Positions 1 through 10,639 of a stretch of DNA of 64,000 nucleotides are shown in pieces. Origin of the DNA: Dysidea avara (Eukaryota; Porifera; Demospongiae; Dictyoceratida; Dysideidae). The notes below the pieces were generated by a model, which saw only the letters and a list, made by a program, of their open reading frames with translations, was not told the origin of the DNA and did not search any database. The stretch covers positions 7,130,614-7,194,613 of the forward strand of contig NC_089273.1 of assembly GCF_963678975.1 (NCBI RefSeq), given 5' to 3'. The position numbers were made by a program, and so were the translations under genes. How positions within the stretch are numbered: the stretch's first letter is position 1; every line of letters starts with the position of its first letter.

Positions 1-174
1 CTTCCCCATTGAATATTCTGCAGATGTGTGGAGTGTATATGCTTAATATTTATGAATTGTTTTCAACATAAATTTTGGTGATTCAGTTATTCTGTTTCTG
101 TTATTCCATGTTTTCTCGAGTCACTAATGCGATTTTGGTGTTTTATTTTCTAATATTCATATATGTACTTGTAG

Positions 175-3100
175 CATCAAGAACCTGAATGTTCACTTGA
201 AGAAGATGACAAAAACTCGGTAAGCACAATTCATACTTTCACTGTGTGCATGCTTGCATTTGAATTTCTTATGTGCATGGTGTATGATCACTGATTGGCT
301 TTACAGACTCTTAGCTGTTCAGTAAGGGTATTCGGTGAAATAGGATGTTTAGTATAATCCAAGGATGACGGCTATTAAAATTTAAGGGCAGCTTTAGTGC
401 ACATTTTATTTTGTGGCACTGCTGTTTACATTAACAACTCAAAAGGCAGGCGACTTGTTCGTAGTAAAGTGTTCAAAGTCTAATGCATTGAACTATAGTC
501 CATTTGTGTTCCACTGGGCTCTTTTGCTGGTGATTCCAACTCCACTCTTTCAGCCGCCGTCATTACAAAAATGTCAAGTGCAAGCGGAATGGAAATTCCG
601 TTGCATAAAACAGAAATGGGTAATTCATTTTTGTCCACTACTGTACTTTATGACTGTGCTACAAATTATATTCATCAAACAACAAATATTTCTACCCACA
701 TGGGGAGTAATGCAGCTTTTAATCTTGCTCCTTAGGCCTATCTTATTCATTGTTATACAATATCATTTACATATGTTATATGTTGCAATGCTTTTGTTTG
801 TACTATAGGCTGTTGACATTACAAAGAAAATGATAATTTACGATTTTGATGGCAAACAGGTTCATGTGTGTATAGGATATTTGCTATAGGACAGTTGCTT
901 TGGGCTAGTTTGAAATTTTGGTGTAGTAGCATCTTGAAAATGCTTTAAAAGGTTTTGCTTCGAGCTCTATGACCATTTAACAGCACTGTTTTGCTTCGAG
1001 CTCTATGACCATTTAACAGCACTGTTTTGCTTCGAGCTCTATGACCATTTAACAGCCCTGTAATATACACTGCTGGCCTCTCAGGCTACTAGGAATAGCA
1101 TAGTGCTTTGTGTTTACAATGGGCGTGTCCCCTTAGTACGATAGTAAAAACAAAGACTACAAGAGCAACTTACGTGCTTCAGACAATGAATTTTGATTTA
1201 AAAATAGACTATAAATTACCCAAGAAGATAGTACTCATCAATTTTGTGTATAAAACTTGTTTTGAAATGAGCATTGCTTAGCACAAAGCGGAAGCATTAA
1301 GGACACACGTGATTAACCTGTAACACAGATTAATGCTACCATAGATTGTGTGGAGCATTTTGTCTAAGACTTTTTCACTATTCACGGCATTGGTATGGAC
1401 TGGGATCACAGCTCTCCGCATAAAGAATGCTAATCAAAAAGCCCTGCCTCCTCTGGAGGAATAATCTCGTCTCAGAAGGATTTTCTGCATTGACATGTGT
1501 CCCAGTGCTGTATGATCACATGATCATTCTAACCTGGTAGCCAAAGGCTTTGCTTTTTGTGTAAACTTTTAAGAGTAGATAGTGTATTACTGTGCTTTTG
1601 TTATCTCATGTTGCTAATTATGCCTACATTTCATATTTTTAGATTGATATAAATGACATTGCTGAATTGATGGAAAATTTGAAGGCAGAAATCGGAAGAT
1701 ACAATGATGAACAGGTGAATTGATTTTAAATGTGTACTGTTGCGGACTGGCACTGTAGTATTGGGAAGATAAACAATCCTGATGTGTTTTGCAGCAATTT
1801 TAACTCTACATGTGCCATCTTTTAAAATTTTATGTATCGAAATTTTAACATTGTAATGAACTACTGTACGTACCGTGGCGAAATGTAAAAATTGGCGATT
1901 TGATGACAATTTGCCAATTCCACCAAATTTAGTTCTCCGCCAAAATTTGTTGCTATAATGTCCCAAATACTTATGTTGCAGCACCGATTTACTTATAGCC
2001 AGTGTACATTTCAGCAAAATAAATTCAGCTCCTGCAAATGACATTCTTGCCAATGTTTGTTGTTACACGGTACATCTTATAGCTGGATTATATTAACATG
2101 TACTGTAAAAAGTATTTAGCACAGTCGAACATGTTACCATACCGTCTTAAAGATATTGACATTGTACATAAGTGTCTATTGGTGATAGCATATATAAGGT
2201 TTCTTTCAGTGTGCTCACTTACCAGGTGGTTAGGGCATGAGGTCATAACACATAAGAATTCGAAGATAATTAAAATTCTAACAATAATTATGCTACACAC
2301 CACTACCAAAGTCTCTCCCTGATTTTGGGCGTTGCAAATCCAGTAGTCTGTCCAGTGAATGGATACACCCTCCCTCATATATATAGTATGTGTAACAGTC
2401 ATAGTGAGTCGAGTTAATATTTTGTAAAACATTTGTATACATACGTATGTATGAATACATTGGACTAATTTGTTATCTTGCTAGGAATTTCGATTTGAGA
2501 AAATCCTTCTTCAACTAGAGAGTGTTTGTAAGAGTGTTAGCACACTTACCAGCTCAGGTATGATTAAAGTCCTAGAAATTTAGCCTGTTATGAAACACCT
2601 AGGCAATGGATCCGACACAACCCCCCAATCATACCGCCAGGATGACCAACTACCATCGGCTCAATCAGGCTACCAATCTTTAAACAAGATTACCAGCCCT
2701 ATGGACAAGAGGAACAAGGGGACTACCAGTCCTATGGACAAGAGGAACAAGGGGACTACCAGTCCTATGGACAAGAGGAACAAGAGGACTACCAGTCCTA
2801 TGGACAAGAGGAACAATGGGACTACCAGTCCTATGGACAAGAGGAACAAGGGGACTACCAGCCCTACGGACAAAGGGAACAAAGGAACTACCAGTCCTAT
2901 GGACAAGAGAAACAATGGGACTACCAGCCCTACGGACAAAGGGAACAAGGGAACTAACAACCCAATGTACAAGGGGAACAAGGAGCCTATCAGTCCTGTC
3001 AACAAGGAGCCTATCAGCCCCATCAACAAAGGACCTGCCAGCCCTATCAACCAGGGACCTGCCAGCTCTATAAAGGAGGGAGGAAGCCAGTCAACAGCAG

Positions 3101-3882
3101 GCAGGAACAGGCAGTCAACAACCTCCAGCAATTAACCAGTCACCCGGTACATATTTGTATCTCAATCTGTTTATTCAACTAGGAGTAAACCATAGAATGG
3201 CCTGGAAGACTTATTTAACTGCACATGTTTGACAGAACTAGCCGTGCTAAAATGTAGCGATACCGGTAGAGATTTAATCTGTTATGGGTATACAACTGAG
3301 TCAGGAATTATACACTATTTTATGCGTAGGTGTAGATGACCTCCCTTCACTTTTTATCTCCATTATCCCTAATCGAATGTAGAAGTCCCGATGCTTATAA
3401 CCTTAGGCTTATTACACAAACAGTTACAATAACTTGTACAGAAATACAAGTATGTGCAAATACATGTAGTACAGCTTTATACTTGATATATATTTATTTA
3501 GTAAGTTATCATTTGTGTAAAATGTTAATTGTAATATGTATTTATTGTAGGAAGATGAGCCGATCCCCCCCAGCAAGCTCGTCCCCATGATCATGAGGCA
3601 TAAAACCAGAAGATCTCTAGCCGCAGCAATGGTGGACGAGCTTGTGGATGCTGCCACCAGAATTAACAGTAACGTTAATGGGAGGGGAAAGATAAGGTGA
3701 CTGGGAAAGAGAAGCAAAAACTAGACCCCAAGATCATATCTTATGTAAAGAAGAAAGTTTTTGAAGTTCACCCCTCAGAAAAACTAGCTGATGAAGAAAG
3801 TGACTGGCACGACTGTATAGTTAAAATTGATGACCAGGGGAGGGAGCTTAAAAGAAAATTGAAAAAGCAGTCAGAAGTTTAG
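175..3882 (+). CDS. BEN-domain protein gene, 3' part, multi-exon, frame damaged
   Basis: I read exons at 175-219, 307-321 (15-nt microexon), 809-859, 1643-1714, 2485-2557, about 2603 or 2689 to 3146, and 3551-3882. All have AG/GT borders and the first four are phase 0. The final exon encodes a BEN-like region: a basic helix with RHKTRRSLAAAMVDELVD, then KLDPKIISYVKKKVFE and WHDCIVKIDDQGRELKRKL, which matches the LDP...W+.C..AI..K.R pattern at the end of BEN domains. BEN proteins act in nuclear chromatin and transcription. The middle exons are acidic and helical (coiled-coil-like, around IAELMENLKAEIGRYND). The repeat exon either keeps the upstream frame and stops at 3133, or, using an acceptor at 2688, enters a Tyr/Gln/Gly/Glu-rich frame in phase with the BEN exon but with TAA at 2955. 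A further one-base loss near 3691 separates the two halves of the BEN domain. Pseudogene, assembly errors or an allele-specific break are all possible. The 5' end lies outside the window. Confidence 0.62.
953..1060. repeat. 36-bp tandem repeat, three copies
   Basis: Three nearly identical 36-bp units beginning TTTTGCTTCGAGCTCTATGA lie head to tail in an intron of the BEN-domain gene. The third unit differs by one base near its end. It is not a multiple-frame coding signal. Confidence 0.9.
2690..2953 (+). repeat. 33-bp coding minisatellite, about eight units
   Basis: About eight 33-bp units (11 codons) follow one another inside an exon of the BEN-domain gene. Because 33 is a multiple of three, two forward frames and one reverse frame stay open. 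One frame reads as repeats of TSPMDKRNKGT, another as repeats of DYQSYGQEEQG. The second is the kind of Tyr/Gln/Gly-rich low-complexity sequence seen in prion-like domains. Units differ at a few fixed positions, which suggests expansion by slippage or unequal exchange. Confidence 0.85.
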
Positions 3883-3966
3883 AACAACCCAATGTAGTGA
3901 TTTAGGCATAATTTTTGACATGATGTGGAACAGTATGTATTGTATTGTATTGTATATAAATTATAG

Positions 3967-5339
3967 TTAATATCCACTTGGATCACCTTCCACCTGAATT
4001 ATCTTCGGAATCACCTTTTTCAAATGGCTGATATATTTCCGGCACACTTCAGGCGTTAGAGTCCGCCAAAACTGTTTAATCCCTTGTTTCAGTTCAGCTA
4101 GATTCTTTGGTTTAGCGGAGTTTCTTAGGTATTGCTTTAGGGATCCCCATACCAGTTCGACTGGGTTTAAATCAGGCAGTTCAGGTGGCGTGTACCACCA
4201 ATTTACTCCTTTATTTTTCAAAAAACATTCAATGTATTTTGAGGAGTGCTTGGGATCATTATCTTGGTACAATCTATGGTGGTCTGGGAAATGTTCCTCT
4301 ATAAATGGCAACAATCCTACATTGTACACTGCTCCAAGGCGCTCGGTATTCATAATGCCAAAGAAAATGACCAGTTGGGTTGCTCCTCGGGCAGAGATTC
4401 CACCCCAAATATGCACTTTAATGGGGTGTTCTTGCCCTCTGCTTCAATACTCTTGGCTGCATCCTTTTACGAAAGCAAATTCTGCTGTGTTGCTCAAGCT
4501 GCACAGTTGACTCATCGCAGAAAATGACATCCTGAAATGTTTCAGTAGTTCTTTGTTGCTCTTTGCACCAAATCTTGAAAGCGTTTTCTTTTATTAAGCT
4601 AAAGTTTAAAAACACATCATTTTAAAAGAGTGAATAATGGCTTGGGAGCTCTAGCTACATACGTATTTGTGTGCTTTAGGTCAACTGTAGGTATCACCTA
4701 GAGCTGTACATACAAGTACAATAATATGTGTCAGATTCCCACTAATAGTTTTGAGATGCTAGTCCAAACTTGTATGGTATGTTAAAACATTGTGGATATA
4801 TTGACATGATGTGATATAGTCACAAATATAATGCATGATGTCAAGCAGTCATAAGAACGATGAGATAGTGAAGTGCTGATACAATATGCAGGCCATAAAT
4901 TTATGCAACACATGCATTTAACTTTTTGAAATATAATAATAACAGCACACACCTCACATATCAACTGGCAGTAATGAGGCCTTGTACACACCCAGCCTAG
5001 ATTTCTTCGCACACGCTTGATGGTGGGAATGTAAACTTCAAGATCCGGCCACTTTTCCAGAAGCAAATTCTTCATCGCTCTAGCTGTAACCTCATCATTC
5101 GCGCGCAGCCTTTCCTCCATAAATCTTTTCATCTCTTCTGTTAAAATTTGAGGCATCTTGCGGCGTGGCAGGTCCCTAATAGTTCCTTTCAGGCGGTACT
5201 TCTGCACTAAATTGTAAAGCGCTCTAGGGCTTACATCTACTTTTTCGGCGTCCAGTCTCTTACTGATCTCCAACACCGAATAATCAGAATTATGCAACGA
5301 TATCACCCTGCGTCTGGCCTCATACGACAAACGAGGCAT
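3967..5339 (-). pseudogene. Tc1/mariner-type transposase, intron-containing and frameshifted
   Basis: The N-terminal exon (5339 down to 4953) starts MPRLSYEARRRVISLHNSDY and encodes the paired helix-turn-helix DNA-binding region. An AG/GT-bounded intron of about 350 bp (4599-4952) follows, then the DDE catalytic part. The first catalytic Asp is in VIFCDEST, the second in YQDNDPKHSS and the Glu in DLNPVELVW. I count 34 residues between the second Asp and the Glu, so this is DD34E. The C-terminus ends EGDPSGY. One extra A in a run just after the acceptor (about 4588-4591) and a one-base loss near 4420-4440 break the frame. Such an enzyme cuts and pastes its own element at TA sites. I could not find confident terminal inverted repeats. 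Host-gene introns in Tc1 elements are uncommon, so the intron could also be a later insertion that happens to have splice-like ends. Confidence 0.88.
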
Positions 5340-5399
5340 GGCAAATCCCTGACTCCAAATAATGCCTTATTTCCGGCTTTCTTCGTAGGGCAAGCACCA

Positions 5400-6240
5400 G
5401 TAATTTGCACCAACTCTTCTCAGCGATTAGTAAGTACGTACGTATGTAGTATATACGTAGTATGCCTATTCTAGTGAATTGACAAATTAAATAACTAGCT
5501 GAGCTGTGAGCTACCTACGTAGCTATGTACTAGTCTTGGCAAGAACGAGTCCGTGATCACGCCACGCAAATCACGTGAAAATCCTCGCAAAACTCGGAGG
5601 TCTCACGAGTTGACAGTGCTTGTTTGTGTGGGTTATTTTACCGTGGAATTTGTGTTTTCCATGGATCGTAAAGCATGCTTCCATGCGAAATCACGCGTGG
5701 TTCCATGCGTGGAGCTCCATGCGTGTGTGAAGTTGTAGTTGAGCTGTACCGTATGACATGTTTCAGATTATATTATGGTGTGTGAAACTAGGGGGGTATG
5801 GGGGCATGCCTTCCCAGGAAAGTTCTTTGAAAATAGATATTAAAAGGTTGAATTTAGTGGCATTTCAGTCAATAAAAATGACAATTATTTAGTTAAGCTG
5901 AAGATCAGCTGTATGGATGATATCTGGAAAAGCTATATCTCTACTGCTACTGTAATTATACTGTCTGCACATGCATGTATCTAAATATAATATATTGGAA
6001 TGTCACAGTGAATAAGAATGGGAAAGATTGAGCACTCTGCCATGATCAACAGGGGCAGTGGAGCAGAACAAAGTGTGTCTTAAACAATGAAATTTTATTT
6101 ACACATTGCATGGAGTTGAAGCATGGATGCTATTTATGGGCTCTGCATGGAGGTGCTTGTCTACCAAAACCTTATGTTTTAATGAAATCTTGGTTTAGAC
6201 AATCTATATATAGCTTTTAAAAGAAAATGTAATTGTGACT
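5400..6240. other. Intergenic, no gene recognised
   Basis: AT-rich sequence between the Tc1 remnant and the first copy of the CTCTATTAGAG motif. The short open frames have no recognisable domain and no splice-supported partners. CpG-containing stretches around 5540-5720 could be a decayed promoter, but nothing proves it. Confidence 0.5.
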
Positions 6241-6243
6241 ATT

Positions 6244-6302
6244 CCATTAGAGGGATTGTTCTATTAGAGTGGTTGACTGCTCTATTAGAGTATCTCGATC
6301 TT
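6244..6302 (+). repeat. CTCTATTAGAG motif array
   Basis: Three units in a row: a degenerate CCATTAGAG, then TCTATTAGAG, then TGACTGCTCTATTAGAG followed by TATCTCGATC. The same 25 to 30-bp motif recurs across the window in both orientations (see findings). Confidence 0.8.
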
Positions 6303-7089
6303 GAATTATTTTAATACAAGCACTGAATGAGTTACTCGGAGCGCTTAATTCAGCTTCTTATTAGTGGTACCATAGATATGGTGGTACTAACTGTAGCTAA
6401 TGGACTTTTGCTCCTGAAAATTTGGACTTATATACTAAAATTGTGTACCTTTTTGGTTGACATTTTGCTAAAATTGCAGACCTTTTTACTGAAATTGTGG
6501 ACCTTTTTTCCAAGAGGGCAGTTCTTCATAACCTCCCGAACCTCCCCTGGCTATGGGCCTGTATATACACAGTTAAAATTTTGGTGTATAGTCATAACAC
6601 CTTTAAGGGTGTCCACTTACATGTTTAAAATATAAATCCTTCAGTAAAAACGTGCTGAAATGGTGCTGTGATAACACTCACAGGGTGTTACAAAGGAGTG
6701 CTAAAGGTGTCATAATAAGTGTAACACCAGTGTTTGAAGAGGTGTAAATCCAGAGTGTTAGGGCCAGCATTGAAACCGGGTCACTACTGCTGACCCGGAT
6801 GACCCACTGACCCAGATTTGACCCGGATGTGACCCGGATTAATTAAAGCCGAGGCGTGCGATAAGAGCTATGTTTCGGCTAGTCTCGAGCGAGCGAACGA
6901 GACTACGTTTTGAGCGTTCGATTCGTATTGAGTCAATATTGCAACTTCAGCCTAGCTGTAGGTTGAAGACCAAAAAAAAAAAAAGGTCATCACCTACTGA
7001 CAATAGCTACCCCTCACCATAGATACCCTCAGTTTCGTACTACATACTGCACTTACTAATAAATGGGCGTGGCTGAGCGTATGTTTGTA

Positions 7090-7808
7090 ACGCACAAAAT
7101 TGTTCATCAGCTTACTCCTTCCATACAGCTACCATCTTATTTCTTACTAGGGGTGAAACGAATATTAAATTTTAGGTATTCGAATATTCTTCAAATTAAC
7201 GAACGAATTAACAAATTATTCTTTAAGAATTTTCTGTATAATTAGGTGCTTGAAAGGGACAAAATCACTTTGATTACTACTAAAACTTTAAATGTTAAAA
7301 AAGAAAAGTCCTTTTAAATGTATTAAGATGAAAAATTATATTTTAAAATGACAGTTTTCAGTTGTCAAAATGTTTTCAAGGTTAAATGTATACATTATTC
7401 GATTAACGAATATTTAATGAATAACGAATATTTCTTAACGAATATGAATATTTCTTAACGAACGAATAACGAATATTCGTACTATTCGTTTCATCCTTAT
7501 TTCTTACCAACTCAGTATCCAACTAGACAGCTTCATTAACATCGATTTGTCATCCTAGTCAGTTCTACTGTATCGTATCAGAAAAGTTTCTTTCCGAATA
7601 CTTTAAGAGAATGGAACACTTTACTTAACAACTTTATTGAAGAGCAATCCACAGAAACTTTTACCAACCACCATGTCATCACACAATAAATAATTTTATG
7701 TATGCATGTATGCATGTATGTGTTAAATGTTGGTTTTTTTTTTGTTTGTAATTACCTGGGTCAATTATCAGCTATGCTGTCTCGACCCAGTATATACTCA
7801 TAATCATA
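7090..7808 (+). mobile_element. LINE 3' fragment (reverse transcriptase C-terminus and tail)
   Basis: The reading around 7522-7689 ends in SFFPNTLREWNTLLNNF and then a stop. This matches the conserved FFPRTI+.WN.LP segment at the C-terminus of CR1/I-type LINE reverse transcriptases. A GTATGCATG-rich tail and a CATAATCATAAATGCAATAA end follow. Comparison with the related element at 50928-51456 shows an uninterrupted sequence there, so the LINE is an insertion. It is 5' truncated and contains an in-frame stop. Confidence 0.75.
7148..7495. mobile_element. AT-rich DNA element nested in the LINE fragment
   Basis: The ends TAGGGGTGAAACGAATA and ATTCGTTTCATC are inverted copies, and the body is rich in GAATATTCG and TTAACGAA palindromes. 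A 12-bp direct repeat CTTATTTCTTAC flanks it, at 7136-7147 and 7496-7507. It splits the LINE coding sequence. The hAT superfamily is likely, but the exact target duplication length is ambiguous. Confidence 0.75.
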
Positions 7809-8264
7809 AATGCAATAAGTGGGCGTGGCTCACGAAAGAGCTATGAGATAGCATTTATAATTTTCCACGTCGTCAAACGGAACAAGTTTGTTTCTCACGT
7901 GATCCAATCCGGCCCCGATAATTTGTAAACCGAGATGACCCAGAGAAAATGTGACCCGGTTGACCCGACCCGATTTCAACGCTGGTTAGGTGCTATAAGA
8001 TGTAGGGTGTTATAGTAACATACTAGGCATTCACTTCAATTTTCTGAAGGGGGTGGAGCTGCTTTCATCCCTTCATTTACATTAATGTTTATTCAGGAAA
8101 CACATGTGACCTGTGACATATAGTAATTCAACTGGATCAGAAATACACTTAGCTATACTTAGGGACCCGCCGATTATGCTGGCTTAATAATGAGCATAAT
8201 AGGTGCCTGAAAGCATTGAGCATAATGCTAGCATAATAGGCAGAACACTTGTGCATTACCATAA

Positions 8265-8719
8265 GGCCCCTATTTGGTGATTATTAGTTTCTCATCCACC
8301 GCCCGCATCCTTCTTAAGCTACCGCATGTTAAGCCATTATTTACTCTGTGCATGCTCAGAAGAACACGTGATACCAAACTGTTATAATTTTTTGTTGATG
8401 AACGCTACAATGCGCTATATATCGCCAGGAGAACTATTGTTTTCCTTAGCAAATTGCCGCAGTGCCAGTTGCAATCGTGTTCTATCGATTTCATCATAAC
8501 AGACTTTCAGTTGACTGTCGAAAAACAGTTGGCGATCATGAAAAGTAGCTAGAATCAGCTGGTGAAGGAAATGTTTATAGAAAGAAAGACAATTTGGACA
8601 AGGTCTGTATATCAGTGTGTTAATATTATAAAACAATGGCATAATGGTAATACCCTCCCGCCCGCATAATAATAATTAGAAAGGCTGGATGAGAAACTAA
8701 TAATCACCAAATACGGGCC
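8265..8719. mobile_element. PIF/Harbinger-type MITE
   Basis: The ends start GGCCCCTATTTGGTGATTAT and are inverted over about 35 bp at the right end. The element is flanked by TAA on both sides (8262-8264 and 8720-8722). A GGSCC start plus a 3-bp TWA target duplication is typical of PIF/Harbinger. The interior has only a 75-codon reverse-strand frame of unknown meaning. Confidence 0.82.
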
Positions 8720-8810
8720 TAAATTCTTGTTTATCAAAATACATACCACAGAAAAAGATTGATATACTCTAATAGAACAGTCAGAAAATAATAGACAGGT
8801 GTAGTCGTAG

Positions 8811-9134
8811 CGTAGCAGTTGCACTGAAGCTACGTGATTGTGAACTCTATTGCAAAAACAAGTGACTTTATCACGCACACTCACTTTTTATTATTATGTA
8901 TCTATTTATAGTAGTTAACCTTTCCGTTTTGTAATTCATTAAACTTATTGTAGCTATTCATGTACTTGTTATTGTCTTGTAACCATATTCTTTTACTGGT
9001 CTTTTATCCTTTTGTATTTCCTTGTGTATATGCAGTATTGTACTTCTTTTATTATGATTAGTGCTGTAACTGTTGTTATCAATCTACTTGCGAGTTGGAG
9101 CAAAATTATCTTAGCTTAGTTTGGTGACCTTTAA
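8811..9134 (+). repeat. 5' LTR of the gypsy element
   Basis: Aligns along its length with 12801-13110. It begins CGTAGCAGTTG, where the 3' LTR has TGTAGCAGTTG, so the canonical TG is mutated. The end near TGACCTTTAA corresponds to TGACCTTACA in the 3' LTR. I see no convincing primer-binding site in the following bases. Confidence 0.85.
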
Positions 9135-9289
9135 TTGTTGATCCCGACAAAACACTGCTGTAGCTATTTCCTGCTATCATGATGTCTCAACCAGCTGATT
9201 CCACCAATGTTGATGCCCACTTCAAGATCGAGTCTAACATCCACCGGTTCAAGTCCTACCTCAACCAACCGCACAAGTAGCAGCAATCC

Positions 9290-9600
9290 AAATCCGGTTA
9301 CCTCCGTTTTGGCCAAAGGATCCGCAGTTCTGGTTTGCCTAGATTGAAGCCCAGTATATGGCATGACATTTCACTGTCTCCATATAGAACCAAGTTTGAT
9401 TATGTAATTGCTTTGCTAGCTCCAGAATTTGCAGTAGAAGTCCAGGATCTGCTACTTAACCCTTCTGAAAAGACACCGTATGAGGTACTGAAGCATGAAC
9501 TGACCAAGAGAACTTCAGTCTCTGAGCATAGACATCTGCAACAATTTTTGATGACAGAGGAGCTGGGTGACCACAAGCCTTCACAAGTACTTTGACAGAT
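9290..9600 (+). pseudogene. Gypsy gag fragment
   Basis: A capsid-like stretch contains TKFDYVIALLAPEFAVEVQD and a downstream RTSVSEHRHLQQFL, the pattern of arthropod and cnidarian-type gypsy Gag proteins. Just upstream, the F-W-P-K-D-P-x-W-F pattern lies in another frame with in-frame stops. In a live element Gag forms the particle that packages the RNA. Confidence 0.8.
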
Positions 9601-9719
9601 TCAACAACTCCTTGGTGACAAAGCCAATTCTATGGACACTAAAATTATGTGAGAGTTGTTCCTTCAACGTTTCACAGCCAACGTCAATATGGTACTCACA
9701 CCATCTGCTGGCAAACTCA

Positions 9720-9819
9720 ATCTAAATCAGCTGGACATTTGTGATCACAGACATCCACACTCCAATAATATTATTGGAGTGTGGATGTCTGTGATCACAA
9801 ATATCCAGCTGATTTAGAT
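9720..9819. repeat. Near-perfect 100-bp palindrome
   Basis: The 50-bp arms meet without a spacer at 9769/9770 (CCAATAAT|ATTATTGG), with one mismatch. The left arm continues the gag reading, so the right arm is an inverted copy of it. The palindrome abuts a second one. Confidence 0.95.
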
Positions 9820-10015
9820 ATGGTACCTTGTGTTAGAAGGTTTGTCATCATGTCGATGAGTCATCCTTGTTTCATGTTGACTAGTAACCCATGTTCTCTG
9901 AGGAAGTCAGCTCCAATAATAGCTGACTTCCTCAGAGAACATGGGTTACTAGTCAACATGAAACAAGGACGACTCATCGACATGATGACAAACCTTCTAA
10001 CACAAGGTACCATAT
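9818..10015. repeat. Near-perfect 198-bp palindrome, 95-bp arms
   Basis: The arms 9818-9912 and 9921-10015 are inverted copies with one mismatch, separated by CCAATAAT (9913-9920). The right arm encodes genuine pol sequence (ADFLREHGLLVNMKQGRL), so the left arm is the inverted copy. It overlaps the end of the preceding palindrome by two bases. Confidence 0.95.
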
Positions 10016-10620
10016 GTCATGTTGAATCTTTATGCCCCTCTTTCACCTGCAGTAGGACAGTTCAGAATATGACGCCTTACTGGCCAACTTTCCTTCTGTC
10101 ACAAGGCCCTGACTACCTCCCCTACTAGTGAAACACAATTTTACTCACCATATCAACACAACTGATCCTCCAGTACATGTAAGAGCCAGACGTCTTCCAC
10201 CTGACCGTCTATGTATCACCCGTCAAGAGTTTGAACATAATATGCTGGGTCAAGAAATCATCGAACCTTCTAAGGATCAATGGTTCTCTCCTCTCCATCT
10301 GGTTCCTAAGAAAACTCCTGGTGACCCTGTGGAGACTATAGAACTCTCAACCGTGTGACTGTGCCAGACCGATACCCTGTTCTTCATATCCAGGACTTTA
10401 CAGCAACCCTTTATGGTAGCACCATATTCTCCAAACATGCTTACCACCAGATTCCAGTGGAGCCAACAAACATACCAAAGAGAGCTATAATAACACCATT
10501 TGGACTTTTTGAATTTACACGAATGCTTTTTGGTCCGTTTTGGACTGAGGAATGCTGCACAGACATTTGGACCAAGTACTACGTGGACTTGACTTTTGCT
10601 ACTTAATAATCATTGATCAA
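10016..10620 (+). pseudogene. Gypsy pol: reverse transcriptase fragment
   Basis: The order is typical of gypsy pol: the linker to reverse transcriptase, then [12 protein letters not shown], then [20 protein letters not shown], then AYHQIPVEP and [12 protein letters not shown]. The reading changes frame near 10128 and 10355. The YxDD catalytic block expected soon after FGLFEF is absent and is replaced by unrelated-looking residues before a stop at about 10606. The enzyme cannot be active. Confidence 0.88.
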
Positions 10621-10639
10621 CCCTAGGCCTGCTAAGGTG

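Larger units (their letters stand above)
6765..7984 (+). mobile_element. hAT-like nonautonomous element with CCGGGTC-rich ends
   Basis: The left end CAGCATTGAAACCGGGTC is inverted at the right end as GACCCGATTTCAACGCTG. Flanking copies of GTTAGGGC and GTTAGG-TG agree with an 8-bp target duplication in the repeat-A site GTTAGGGT, allowing for one base deletion. A second copy lies at 50928-51456. This copy is longer because it carries a LINE fragment. Confidence 0.8.
6559..8030 (+). repeat. Dispersed repeat 'A', copy 1, split by a nested insertion
   Basis: The flanks 6559-6764 and 7985-8030 match 28592-28798 and 29313-29355 closely (for example GGTGTATAGTCATAACA at the left and GTGCTATAAGATGTA at the right). 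Each copy is interrupted near the same internal place by a different transposon. It has no coding capacity and is probably a nonautonomous DNA element. Confidence 0.8.

Noticed and set aside
413-808. 131-codon plus frame in the BEN gene region
   Set aside because: No domain, hydrophobic AT-rich composition, and it ends exactly at the intron acceptor of the 809-859 exon, so it is intronic.
2670-3131. 153-codon minus-strand frame with repeated SIGLVVPLFLL
   Set aside because: Antisense shadow of the 33-bp coding repeat; no splice support and the sense strand fits neighbouring exons.
9781-10128. 115-codon plus frame across the gypsy gag-pol junction
   Set aside because: Its first half runs through the inverted palindrome arms, so the start and N-terminus are artefacts; only the end is real pol.
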